DNA of 64,000 nucleotides from Bacilli bacterium (lineage in GTDB: Bacteria; Bacillota_I; Bacilli_A; RFN20; CAG-288): assembly GCA_022652945.1 (NCBI GenBank), contig JALCRV010000006.1, positions 62,001 through 126,000 of the forward strand. The letters are read 5' to 3'. Position numbers and translations under genes: made by a program. The notes beneath the pieces were generated by a model. That model was not told where the DNA came from. It was given only the letters and a program-made list of their open reading frames with translations, and made no database searches. Positions 27,164-35,762 of this stretch are shown here, one piece after another; positions within the stretch are counted from its first letter, which is position 1, and every line of letters begins with the position of its first letter.

Positions 27164-27952
27164 ATGGGTTTAGAATTGAAAGTCTTAGCTGACCTCAGCA
27201 ATTATAAGTTCGATTGGATTTCCTTAGTCTATCTGGCGATTATTTTGATTTGGATGATCCTCGGAATCAAAAAAGGATTATTATGGACCATCCTTTCCCT
27301 CTTTGGCGTAGCTTTAGCTGTAGCCGGGGCTTATTTCCTCTGCAAGCCCACCGGGAACTTCATCAAAGGCCTGAATGGCTGGGGCGATAGTTCCCAGCAA
27401 AGTATCTACGATTTTTTGGTCTCGAAGAATTCCGATGTCTCGATGAGTATCCCTAAGTCTTATCTGGAAGATTCCGATAATATGGCTTCCTTGCTTAATT
27501 CCTTAGGAATCCCTTCCGTTTTCCATGGTTACGTCGGAAAGTTCGTCTTGGCAGCGATTCCTGATAGTGGGAGCGAAGCAGTCGGCATCTATATCGCCCA
27601 AGCCGTCAATACGTTCTTCTACACTTCTATCGCCTTCTTAATCCTCTTTATTCTTTTCCTCATCGTGGTCGGGATTCTGAAATTGCTGACTAAAAAGCTT
27701 ATTCAAAATAAAGTCTTTGGCCCGATCGACAGATTATTTGGAGGTATTTTAGGTCTCGCCATCGGGGCGGTCTTCGTTTTAGGTATCTCTTTTGGTCTCG
27801 CCTTTATCGCTACTTCAAATTCCGCGATTTACACCTGGCTAGATGGGATTATCTATCTTTCCGACGATTCCGTCTTCACTATCACTAAGTACCTCTACAC
27901 AGAAAATTTCCTCGTTAAGTTGCTCGGCTTTGCTGGCGTTAGCCTGACTTAA
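27164..27952 (+). CDS. CvpA-like membrane protein
   Basis: This 262-residue protein has about five membrane segments. The first helices (LVYLAIILIWMILGIKKGLLWTILSLFGVALAVAGAYFLC) and the later GPIDRLFGGILGLAIGAVFVLG block match the CvpA / colicin V production family, whose members in Gram-positives have no firm function. A central soluble loop of about 75 residues lies outside or between helices. GGAGG precedes the ATG. It stands alone, divergent from leuS and upstream of rpsD, which has its own promoter. Confidence 0.72.
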   Translation: MGLELKVLADLSNYKFDWISLVYLAIILIWMILGIKKGLLWTILSLFGVALAVAGAYFLCKPTGNFIKGLNGWGDSSQQSIYDFLVSKNSDVSMSIPKSYLEDSDNMASLLNSLGIPSVFHGYVGKFVLAAIPDSGSEAVGIYIAQAVNTFFYTSIAFLILFILFLIVVGILKLLTKKLIQNKVFGPIDRLFGGILGLAIGAVFVLGISFGLAFIATSNSAIYTWLDGIIYLSDDSVFTITKYLYTENFLVKLLGFAGVSLT

Positions 27953-27973
27953 GCCCCTTAGATTAGAATTTTC

Positions 27974-28002
27974 TTGACTAATTTTTCTTTAACCTTTATC
28001 AT
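27974..28002 (+). promoter_or_regulatory. rpsD promoter
   Basis: TTGACT (27974-27979), a 17-base spacer and TATCAT (27997-28002) form a strong promoter. The implied transcript carries a leader of about 130 bases before rpsD. Confidence 0.85.
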
Positions 28003-28007
28003 ATTTA

Positions 28008-28138
28008 CTGCATGCGTAGCATGCGGATATTCTCTTGTCCGACGGACGGCAAACAAGTAACCTTGCTAACAAAGGCGAAACCGCACCACCCGGAGATGAA
28101 GGATCCGCACCTATCCTGCTAGGAAAGGAGAGATAAAC
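28008..28138 (+). promoter_or_regulatory. Structured rpsD leader, probable S4-responsive RNA
   Basis: The leader between promoter and rpsD contains paired elements such as GCATGC repeats around 28012-28023 and a GTCCG-ACGGAC pair near 28038-28048, then an AAGGAGAG site before the ATG. In Bacillus, S4 represses its own synthesis by binding the rpsD leader. The same role is likely here, but I cannot fold or align it. Confidence 0.5.
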
Positions 28139-28753
28139 ATGTCCAGATACACTGGTCCGTCATGGAAAGTCTCACGTCGTCTTGGCTATTCGACCCTCGA
28201 AACCGGAGAGGAGCTTAAAAAGAGAGCTTACGCCCCTGGTCAGCACGGGAATACCGAAAGACGCAAGAAACAATCCGAATACGGCAAGCAGCTCACTGAG
28301 AAACAGAAGCTCAGAATGACCTACGGCGTCTCCGAACGTCAATTCCAGCGTTTGTTCATGATCGCTAAAGCTGATAAACACACTGTCACCGGCTTAGCCT
28401 TTATGCGCATCCTCGAATCCCGTTTGGATAACCTCGTCTTCCGCTTCGGCTTCGCTCGCACCAGAAGACAAGCTAGACAGCTTGTGAACCACGGCCACGT
28501 CCTCGTTAACGGCAAGAAGGTAGATATTCCTTCTTACTTAGTCAGCGTCGGCGATAAAGTCACTTTAAGTGATAAGGCCAAGAAGTTCGCTTTGGTGGCT
28601 GAAGGCATGAAGGCGCAAGTCTCCATGGTCCCTTACGTCAGCTTGAACAAGGATACCTTAGAAGGCACCTTACTCAGACTGCCGGAACGCAACGAACTCA
28701 CCTCGGAAATCAACGAAGCGCAGATCGTCGAGTACTACAACAGAAAGCTCTAA
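28139..28753 (+). CDS. rpsD: 30S ribosomal protein S4
   Basis: S4 nucleates 30S assembly on 16S rRNA and is an autogenous repressor. The 204 residues include MSRYTGPSWKVSRRLGYS, KRAYAPGQHGNTERRKKQSEYGKQLTEKQKLRMTYGVSERQF and the S4 RNA-binding domain RLDNLVFRFGFARTRRQARQLVNHGHVLVNGKKVDIPSYLVSVGD. There are no Cys residues in the N-terminus, so this is the zinc-free type. It is a monocistronic gene with its own promoter, leader and terminator. Confidence 0.97.
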   Translation: MSRYTGPSWKVSRRLGYSTLETGEELKKRAYAPGQHGNTERRKKQSEYGKQLTEKQKLRMTYGVSERQFQRLFMIAKADKHTVTGLAFMRILESRLDNLVFRFGFARTRRQARQLVNHGHVLVNGKKVDIPSYLVSVGDKVTLSDKAKKFALVAEGMKAQVSMVPYVSLNKDTLEGTLLRLPERNELTSEINEAQIVEYYNRKL

Positions 28754-28768
28754 ACCTAAGGCTTGAAG

Positions 28769-28797
28769 ACATGCCGGTTTCCCCGGCATGTTTTTTT
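28769..28797 (+). terminator. rpsD terminator
   Basis: CATGCCGG (28770-28777) and CCGGCATG (28783-28790) form a perfect eight-base stem followed by seven T. Confidence 0.95.
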
Positions 28798-28969
28798 ATG
28801 TCTTAATTCCTTCTCTGCTCTCTTTTATCAAAACACCTTTGTCTGTTTTTACAATTAATTGTCCTTATTAGCAATTAAGCTCTTTCAGGTTTTTTTATAT
28901 TAAAGGTAACTTAAGAGGGAGATGTCTTACGTACTTTTCATCTTAGAAACTGCAAAATGAGCAGAATAT

Positions 28970-30811
28970 ATGAAACAAAAGGCCTTAGCGTTATTTTCTT
29001 CCTTGCTCGCCCTGATGACTTTAGTCTCTTGCCAAGGGCAGACAAGCGTGATTTCTTCCCTTCTATCCGGAAATAGCGGGTCGATTAATTACGAAGGTAA
29101 GTCTACAGATTTCTCGTTCTGGATTGGGACCCAGGGCATCAATGGCGGACTTTACACCTCCTACCAGGATAACCCTGCTGTCAAATGGTTGACCGGGGAA
29201 AATAAGTTCGGCCTTAAGAAGGACCGGAAAGTCTCTTTGACTTTCGATGTTCCGCCTTCAGGGGCTGAGGCTGATAATTTCAATACCTGCATTACGACCG
29301 GCGATTACCGCGATGTCATGATGACTTCCTATACGACCACCCCGATTAAGCAGTATTACGAGGATGGGATTGCGATGGATTTAACTCCTTACGTCGACCA
29401 GTTTATGCCTAATTATAAAAAATGGTATGAGGAGCATCCTAATTATAAGAAGACCATGACGACGAAGATCGATGGGAAAGCCCATTATCTGCTCTTGGCT
29501 AATATCAATAAATCCATCAGTTACTGGGGCGGGTTTATGTACCGCCGTGACTGGATTGCCAAATACGGGACTAATCCGAAGACTAACGCGGCCTTCCACG
29601 GCAGTTGGAATAGCGATAAGACGAAATGGAGCGATGATATTATCTTCCCTAACGGCACTTCCGATCCTCTTTATATTACCGACTGGGAATGGATGTTTAA
29701 GATCTTTAAAAAGGCGATGGCGGATCAGAATGTCAGCGATGGTTACTGCCTTTCAATTCCCTATCCTGGTTATTATGAGACCGGGGATTTAGCTTCCTCT
29801 TTTGGTGGAGAAGGGCCTTATTTTTCCACTTTGAAAGATGGAAGCGTGGATTTTGGTGGGACGAAGGATACGTTTAGGACTTATTTAAAAGCGATGAATG
29901 CGTGGTATAAGGATGGGTATCTAGATAAGAGATTTGCTGAAAGGACCAACGATGCCTTCTATATGATCGATTCTGCGGATGTTTATACCGGTAAAGTCGG
30001 GCTTTTCTATTCTTACTTAGGTCTTTTAGGCCATAATATCGAGGATGAGAACATGCCTCTTACTAAGGATATCTGTATCTATCCGGCTCCTCATCCCATC
30101 AATAATATCTACGGAGATGATAAGGCTCAAAATATCGCCCCGCAATCTTTCTATCAAAGTGATTATGTTTCGACCGAAACCGCCTATATGGTTACTTCAT
30201 CCGCTAAAGATAAGGATCTTGAAGCTTTATTTACGATGTTAGATTATATGTATTCCGATGAAGGGATGATGCTGACGGTCGGGCTGAATAAAAAACAATA
30301 TGAGGCTGAGAAAAGCGACGTCTATCAAAAAGAAGGCTGGACAGATGGAGCTTATACTTATGTGGATAAAGACGGCAAGGAAGTGGAAAACGGCTCCTTA
30401 ACTCAAGAAGGAACCTACTGGAAAAAGAATCCTTATCTAATCAATTCGCCAAATGGCGAGGCAGCCTCCGCGGCGAGAATGCCGGCGATGATGGTTAATT
30501 CTTATAAGGAATATGCCGGTGACTTTGATCAGTTCCAGCTGCTTGCGAGTGAAGTCTTTTCCCGCTACACTCCTAATTACGGCTTATTGAAAAATATTAC
30601 CTCTTATCTTTCTAGCGAAGATGCTGCCTCTTATTCTAAGACTCTCTCCTCCGTCCGCACCTTTATGGCCAAGCAATGTCCGAAGTTTATCAGCGGTTCT
30701 TTAGATCTGAACTCGGATGATTCTTGGAACGGCTTTGTCAGCGCTTTGAAGAAATATAAGGTCCAAGAAGCTCTAGATTACGTCAACAAAGCTATCCAAG
30801 AAAATTCTTAA
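28970..30811 (+). CDS. Extracellular solute-binding lipoprotein, oligosaccharide type
   Basis: This is a 613-residue lipoprotein with a signal peptide ending LMTLVSC (Cys21). The mature part resembles large carbohydrate-binding proteins of the LplA/LipO kind that work with CUT1-type ABC permeases (GDYRDVMMTSY, DLTPYVDQFMPNYKKW, FMYRRDWIAKYG, AADKDLEALFTMLDYMYSDEG-like region). No permease or ATPase gene is adjacent: it is flanked by rpsD and an opposite-strand membrane gene and has its own terminator. The sugar cannot be read from the sequence. Confidence 0.78.
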   Translation: MKQKALALFSSLLALMTLVSCQGQTSVISSLLSGNSGSINYEGKSTDFSFWIGTQGINGGLYTSYQDNPAVKWLTGENKFGLKKDRKVSLTFDVPPSGAEADNFNTCITTGDYRDVMMTSYTTTPIKQYYEDGIAMDLTPYVDQFMPNYKKWYEEHPNYKKTMTTKIDGKAHYLLLANINKSISYWGGFMYRRDWIAKYGTNPKTNAAFHGSWNSDKTKWSDDIIFPNGTSDPLYITDWEWMFKIFKKAMADQNVSDGYCLSIPYPGYYETGDLASSFGGEGPYFSTLKDGSVDFGGTKDTFRTYLKAMNAWYKDGYLDKRFAERTNDAFYMIDSADVYTGKVGLFYSYLGLLGHNIEDENMPLTKDICIYPAPHPINNIYGDDKAQNIAPQSFYQSDYVSTETAYMVTSSAKDKDLEALFTMLDYMYSDEGMMLTVGLNKKQYEAEKSDVYQKEGWTDGAYTYVDKDGKEVENGSLTQEGTYWKKNPYLINSPNGEAASAARMPAMMVNSYKEYAGDFDQFQLLASEVFSRYTPNYGLLKNITSYLSSEDAASYSKTLSSVRTFMAKQCPKFISGSLDLNSDDSWNGFVSALKKYKVQEALDYVNKAIQENS

Positions 30812-30822
30812 TCTTCCTTTCA

Positions 30823-30852
30823 GGCCAGCTCTTTTTCTGGAGTTGGTCTTTT
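30823..30852 (+). terminator. Terminator of the lipoprotein gene at 28970
   Basis: GGCCAGCTC pairs with GAGTTGGTC (two G-T pairs) around a T-rich loop, followed by TTTTT. Confidence 0.8.
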
Positions 30853-30901
30853 TCATGCCCTGAATTTTCTCTTTATCCATTCTATTTTGAGAAGGACAAA
30901 T

Positions 30902-30926
30902 AAAAGAGCGGATTTTTCCGCCCTTT
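30902..30926 (-). terminator. Terminator of the DUF2628-like gene
   Basis: On the - strand AAAG-GGCGGA pairs with TCCGC-CTTT with one internal mismatch, then TTTTATTT follows. It lies 36 bases past the stop at 30962. Confidence 0.7.
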
Positions 30927-30961
30927 AACTAAAGGTAATTATTTAAAGGTAGGCAGTAAAT

Positions 30962-31651
30962 CTATCTTCCCTTTTCCTGATTTCTCTTCTCCAAAATCTC
31001 GTATTGCTCTTTAGAGATGATTCCTCTCGCCAGCAGATCGGCGTTCGAAGCGTGACGGGCTTGCTGCTCGGAAGTCGCCCCATTTAAGGAACTCCCGTTT
31101 GATAATTCCATCTCCTGACGAGAAAGCATCGTGGTATAAGATAAATTCTTGTCTTCCCAGATTTTTTCGGCCTGTTCATGAAGGTGCTCTTTTTCAAACT
31201 TCTCTTTGGCTAAGAGCACATCCGGTTTAACCGCGTGCACGTAGATCAAAGCTCTGGCATCATCCTCGGTGACCGGAGATAGGCCTTTTCTCTTGATTTT
31301 CTTCCCCAGAAGCCAATTATCGCAGCGGAAAGCGAAGGCGATCTGAAAAGCCAGGACTAATGCGATTCCTAAATAAGGAGGAAAAGTATTAAAGCCGGAA
31401 CGGAAATACATCGCAAACGAGTATAGGCCGTTATAAAAGCCCTCATTTAAGTTCCACGTCTTCACCCAAGACATAAATCTTCCCATCCCGGGGAACGGGA
31501 TCAGCCAGCAGTAGAAGCAAAAAAGGAGCAGCCCTTCCCATCTTAACTGAGCTAATAGCCAGATAGGTCCTAAGGTCAAAAAGCCCCACGAAAAACCCAC
31601 TCTCTTACTGAGGCGGTTTCCGGCTTTATCCGCAAGGAAGACTTTGACCAT
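30962..31651 (-). CDS. DUF2628-like membrane protein with SHOCT-like C-terminus
   Basis: The N-terminal part of this 229-residue protein, with KRVGFSWGFLTLGPIWLLAQLRW, matches the DUF2628 pattern of a re-entrant or membrane segment with a GFSW-type motif. Two more hydrophobic segments follow (about 40-60 and 90-110). The cytosolic C-terminus ends with NADLLARGIISKEQYEILEKR, close to the SHOCT motif that is often found at protein ends. Function unknown. It is a single gene, convergent with the lipoprotein gene before it. Confidence 0.6.
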   Translation of the reverse strand: MVKVFLADKAGNRLSKRVGFSWGFLTLGPIWLLAQLRWEGLLLFCFYCWLIPFPGMGRFMSWVKTWNLNEGFYNGLYSFAMYFRSGFNTFPPYLGIALVLAFQIAFAFRCDNWLLGKKIKRKGLSPVTEDDARALIYVHAVKPDVLLAKEKFEKEHLHEQAEKIWEDKNLSYTTMLSRQEMELSNGSSLNGATSEQQARHASNADLLARGIISKEQYEILEKRNQEKGR

Positions 31652-31793
31652 TTTATTACCTTAAAATCAGAGGTTTTTGACTTTCTATTACCAAGTTATC
31701 TTACCATAAAACCGCTTTAGATTAAAAATCTCTGGCTTAAATAGGTGCTTTTAACCGCTTTATCTACGATTCTTAAGCCTTAAATGTCTTCTT

Positions 31794-32549
31794 TCAGTCC
31801 TTGATGCTTTTGGTCGCGATAAAGCACGGGATCCCATTAATAGATAATAAATCATCTTTCCCGGCTACATCTTCGTATAGATCTTCTAACCTGAACCCTT
31901 CTTCAATCTGACCGATGATTTCTTCTCTTAAAGTGTGGGAGAACTGGTAACCGCAGTTTTCTTTTAGGCATTCCTGCCTTTGTTCTTCATTCTTTAAAGG
32001 ATTAAAAGGCAAGGAGCAACAGATCTTATCCCCTTTTTCATTAAAAGCCACACCCACCGCATTCTCAAAGCCAGTCAATAAAACCCCGCCCTTTTTTAAG
32101 ACCCTCGCGCATTCATGCCAAATGGGTTGGATTTCTTCAACGTAACAATTCGCGACCGGATTGATGATTAGATCAAACTCCTCATCTGCAAGAGGAAATC
32201 TTTCCGTCATATCAGCCTTGACGATTTTAATCTTGTAACCTTCCCTTTCAGCCACCATCTTTTCACTTTCAAGTTGGGTGTCGGAAAGGTCCATCACGGT
32301 GCATTGAGCGCCTAGCGCCGTCAAAATGGGCATCTGCTGTCCGCCCCCGGAGGCCAGACCGAGGACTTTTTTACCTTTGATTTCCCCTAACCACTCTTTA
32401 GGCATCGCTTTTACAGGGGTTAAAAGAATCTTAAAATCCCCTTTTAAGGCCTTTAAATATTCTTCGTGGCTAAGAGGTTTTCCCCATTCCCAGCCATTTT
32501 TCACCCATTGATCAATCGTCTTCGCATTTTTATAGGTATACTTTTCCAT
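31794..32549 (-). CDS. SAM-dependent class I methyltransferase
   Basis: This 251-residue protein has a Rossmann-type SAM site: motif I GKKVLGLASGGGQQ, acidic end of beta-2 in CTVMDLSDTQ, motif II region VKADMTERFPLADEEFDLIINPVANCYVEE and RVLKKGGVLL. These fit the Methyltransf_11 group of small-molecule methyltransferases. The substrate is unknown. It has no clear operon partner; the Nudix gene upstream ends 65 bases away behind a terminator. Confidence 0.8.
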   Translation of the reverse strand: MEKYTYKNAKTIDQWVKNGWEWGKPLSHEEYLKALKGDFKILLTPVKAMPKEWLGEIKGKKVLGLASGGGQQMPILTALGAQCTVMDLSDTQLESEKMVAEREGYKIKIVKADMTERFPLADEEFDLIINPVANCYVEEIQPIWHECARVLKKGGVLLTGFENAVGVAFNEKGDKICCSLPFNPLKNEEQRQECLKENCGYQFSHTLREEIIGQIEEGFRLEDLYEDVAGKDDLLSINGIPCFIATKSIKD

Positions 32550-32592
32550 TTTTAAACTCCTTCATTCTTTTAAGACGTCTTTTTCTTTAAAG

Positions 32593-32615
32593 AAAAGCGG
32601 GCCGTCCCCGCTTTT
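32593..32615 (-). terminator. Terminator at the end of the gal operon
   Basis: AAAAGCGGG and CCCGCTTTT pair perfectly around a five-base loop. The hairpin overlaps the last bases of the Nudix gene and could act in both directions. Confidence 0.75.
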
Positions 32616-33015
32616 ATCTTTTCTCTTGATACGCCTTAAAGGCTTTTACTAAGATTTCCTGGTCAGAAGGGAAAGTCAGAATCTTCTTCCCTTCCTCTTC
32701 ATTTAAGAAAAGGATCTCTTGGACTTCGCTTTCCTGGGGACAGATTTTTCCGCCTTTTATAAAGGCCAGAAAATAAGTGACAGTCTTGATAATTCCCGGA
32801 TAAGGAGAATAAGTCTCTTCTTCACGAAAAGACATATCAAGCTTAACATCAAGCCCGGTCTCTTCTTTAATCTCTCTTAAGGCGCATTCTTCTTCGCTTT
32901 CGCCTTTTTCAATATGACCTTTAGGTAAAGAGTAATGTCCTAAAGCCATATGCTCAATTAAGACTAAACCGTCTTTGGAAAAGACGACCGCCCCATATGA
33001 AGATTCTTTTTTCAT
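32614..33015 (-). CDS. Nudix hydrolase, diadenosine-tetraphosphatase type
   Basis: This 133-residue protein has a full Nudix box, GHIEKGESEEECALREIKEETGL, near residues 33-55, preceded by the SLPKGHIE form typical of Ap4A hydrolases of the NUDT2/MutT-like type. It starts two bases after galT, so it is the third gene of the galK-galT operon. Its role there is not obvious; it may clear nucleotide by-products, or simply be co-transcribed. Confidence 0.85.
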   Translation of the reverse strand: MKKESSYGAVVFSKDGLVLIEHMALGHYSLPKGHIEKGESEEECALREIKEETGLDVKLDMSFREEETYSPYPGIIKTVTYFLAFIKGGKICPQESEVQEILFLNEEEGKKILTFPSDQEILVKAFKAYQEKR

Positions 33016-33017
33016 CT

Positions 33018-34499
33018 TTATAAAGTCTTGATAAACCTGATAAATCCGGCTTTGCCTTTCTCGTCTCTTTTAAAGACCCCGGCATCGGAGAGGACTTTTT
33101 CGAAGACCAGACCGACTTCTTCTTTTAAGATCGCTTCCGCGTTCTTTTCATTTAATTCCGGATGCTTAGCTTTAACTTCCATAAGCCAAGGCAGATGTTT
33201 TTCAATCGAGGGATCGATATCTGTCGAAGGTTTAAGAAGCTGGAGGCGGCATAATTCCAGTTCTTTTTGCAGTCTTCCCGGCAGAATCGCTAAGCCGAGG
33301 ACTTCAATCAAGCCGATATTTTCTTTCTTGATATGCCAGTATTCCGGGTGGGAATGGAAAATCCCCAAAGGATATTCTGTCGAGGTCCGGTTATTCCTTA
33401 AAGCCAAATCGAACTGATAAGCCCCGTTTACTCTTCTCCCGATCGGAGAAACGGTATTATGGATTACCTCATCTTTAGCGATGATTCCTAGACTTTCATC
33501 GGAATAATTCCGCCATTTATCTAAGACGTAAGTGCAAAAAGCCACGATTTCTTCTTTTGAAGAGGAAGTGACCCTTAAGACACTTAAAGGCCATTTAACA
33601 ATTGCGGCTTTAATCAGAGGGAATTTCTTAAAGGTGAAGCTTTCTTCCTCCCCCGCTTTAGCTAAGGGGAAAAGATAGTCTCCGCCCTGATAATGCTCAT
33701 GGGTCAAGATCGAACCACCGACGATCGGCAGTTCGGCGTTGGAGCCAAGCATATAGGTAGGGAACATCTCCAGAAAATCGGTGATCCGTTTAAAGGTCTT
33801 CTCGTTCATCGTCATCGGCGAGTGTTCTTTTTTCAACACGATGCAGTGTTCATTAAAATAGCCGTAAGGCGAATACTGCAGATAGAAGTCTTCCCCGTTC
33901 AGTTTTAAAGGGATGATCCGGTGATTAGCTCTCCCCGGATGGGTAAAAGTCCCGTAGTACCCTTCGTTTTCCTTACATAAAAGGCAAAGAGGATAGGAGG
34001 AGGATTTAACCTGTTGGGCTTTAGCGATTTCTTTAGGATCCTTTTCAGGTCTAGAAAGATTAATGGTGATATCTAGATCGATCTTTTCGCCTTTCACTTT
34101 ATAGACGATATTTTTCTTCAGGCGATCAGTCCTGACATATCGAGCGTTAATTGAGAATTGATAGAACCAATCGGTGGCGGCTTTAGGCGATTCTTGATAC
34201 TTCTTAAAGAAGATTTCTTTAACCTGGGAAGGACGAGGCAATAAAGCGTCGATCATCTCTCCTTCAAAGGCATCCTCTTCATTAAGGTTTTCTAATTCGG
34301 TCAGCTTTTTCTCTTTTCCTAAGCCAATCCCTGCTTGGACCGCTTCTTCAATCGAAAAGCTATTTTTCGGCTCTTCGTAACTATCTTCCCTGAACAGACG
34401 TAAAAGCTTATTGATCGCATAGATCCGATCAAGGGGATCTAAAAGCCCTTTTTCTTCCCCGTAATTTACTAAGGAATAAATAATCTCGGAGGGGGTCAT
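33018..34499 (-). CDS. galT: UDP-glucose-hexose-1-phosphate uridylyltransferase, class II
   Basis: GalT moves UMP from UDP-glucose to galactose-1-phosphate in the Leloir pathway. The 493 residues are of the Firmicutes class II type, which lacks the class I zinc-site arrangement: AVNKLLRLF-like start (YAINKLLRLF), HPGRANHRIIP, LTHEHYQGGDY, NRTSTEYPLGIFHSHPEYWHIKKENIGLIEVLGLAILPGRL. It follows galK directly. The epimerase galE is not in the window. Confidence 0.93.
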   Translation of the reverse strand: MTPSEIIYSLVNYGEEKGLLDPLDRIYAINKLLRLFREDSYEEPKNSFSIEEAVQAGIGLGKEKKLTELENLNEEDAFEGEMIDALLPRPSQVKEIFFKKYQESPKAATDWFYQFSINARYVRTDRLKKNIVYKVKGEKIDLDITINLSRPEKDPKEIAKAQQVKSSSYPLCLLCKENEGYYGTFTHPGRANHRIIPLKLNGEDFYLQYSPYGYFNEHCIVLKKEHSPMTMNEKTFKRITDFLEMFPTYMLGSNAELPIVGGSILTHEHYQGGDYLFPLAKAGEEESFTFKKFPLIKAAIVKWPLSVLRVTSSSKEEIVAFCTYVLDKWRNYSDESLGIIAKDEVIHNTVSPIGRRVNGAYQFDLALRNNRTSTEYPLGIFHSHPEYWHIKKENIGLIEVLGLAILPGRLQKELELCRLQLLKPSTDIDPSIEKHLPWLMEVKAKHPELNEKNAEAILKEEVGLVFEKVLSDAGVFKRDEKGKAGFIRFIKTL

Positions 34500-35645
34500 T
34501 TACTTGATTCTCCTGGCACCATCGGATGCTTCAGCGTAATAGCAGTCGCATTTACGCCCACATTCTCTCTTATAGCCTTTGATGACTTCGTTGATGATGC
34601 GTTTAGTATCTCTCTTATCGGAGATGAAAATGGCGCACCCAGCATACCCAGCTCCGGTCATTCTGGCGCCTTTAGCACCATTCTTTAAAGCCAGATCGAC
34701 TAAGGTATCAAGTTCTTTACCCGAGGATTCAAAATCGTAGCGCATCGATTGATGTCCTTCGTTTAAGACCTTGCAGAACTCATCGATCTTCCCTTCTTTT
34801 AATAAAGCGGCGGATTTAAGGACTCTTTGATTCTCTAAAATCAAATGCTTCAGTCTCTTATAAGCGTTCGGATCTTTGATATGGGAGGCGTTCTTTTCAA
34901 ACTCCTCATAATTAAGAAGGCAGGCATCCTTGATTTCCATATAGGGCTTTAAATCAGAAAGGCCCGAAGCGATTTCCTTGACCCTATCATTGTATTTTGA
35001 TTCTGTTAAGCCCCTTTGTTTATTGGAGTTCATGATGATCAGATCATTATTCTTCAAGTCTAAAGGCGAATAAGAGAACTCTAAAGTCCTCGTATCCAAA
35101 AGCATGCAGTTGTCTTTCTTTCCGAACTTGCAGGCGAACTGATCCATAATCCCGGAATTCAGGCCGATGAATTTATTCTCCGTCTCCTTGGCGAACTTAA
35201 CGATATCCCAATCGCTGACTTTTCCTTTTTCGGCCTTAGATTGGATAATCGTCCCAAACAAGACTTCCAGGGCCGCCGAGGAAGAAAGCCCGGAAGCGGT
35301 CGGCAGATCGGAATTCAAGGCTACATCGAAGCCTTTTTCTAACTCGATACCGTGGGTTTTAAATATATAGAAGACCCCGATAATATAATTCAGCCATCTG
35401 ACAGGGCTTTTAACCAGATCATCTAAAGAGAAGGAGGCCTTCTCACCTAAGGAGAAAACATTGACCATCCGGTCTTCACGATCCTTTAAGGAAGCGAAGA
35501 TTCCTAACTGAATCGCAAAGGGTAAGACATTTCCGCCCCCGACATCGGTATATTCTCCGATCAGGTTAGCTCTCCCCGGCGCAAAATACTGTTCTTCGCT
35601 TGCAGTCTTAAAGGCTTGTAAGAAGAGATTATCAGCGGTGATCAT
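34500..35645 (-). CDS. galK: Galactokinase
   Basis: GalK phosphorylates galactose at C1. The 381 residues hold the GHMP-kinase features: substrate motif FAPGRANLIGEYTDVGGGNVLP (a GEHTD variant with Tyr for His), phosphate loop LPTASGLSSSAALEV, catalytic Asp in NSGIMDQFACKFG, and ARMTGAGYAGCAIF near the C-terminus. An AAAGGAG site precedes the ATG. It is the first gene of galK-galT-Nudix. Confidence 0.93.
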   Translation of the reverse strand: MITADNLFLQAFKTASEEQYFAPGRANLIGEYTDVGGGNVLPFAIQLGIFASLKDREDRMVNVFSLGEKASFSLDDLVKSPVRWLNYIIGVFYIFKTHGIELEKGFDVALNSDLPTASGLSSSAALEVLFGTIIQSKAEKGKVSDWDIVKFAKETENKFIGLNSGIMDQFACKFGKKDNCMLLDTRTLEFSYSPLDLKNNDLIIMNSNKQRGLTESKYNDRVKEIASGLSDLKPYMEIKDACLLNYEEFEKNASHIKDPNAYKRLKHLILENQRVLKSAALLKEGKIDEFCKVLNEGHQSMRYDFESSGKELDTLVDLALKNGAKGARMTGAGYAGCAIFISDKRDTKRIINEVIKGYKRECGRKCDCYYAEASDGARRIK

Positions 35646-35762
35646 GTTACTTAGCTCCTTTGATATATTAAGTCCTTCTTAATTTTAGCACAGCCATCTT
35701 CCTTTTGAAGCCATCGAGGCATTTTTTGCATTAACTCTAGCGTTTTTTGCATCCTCTTAAGC

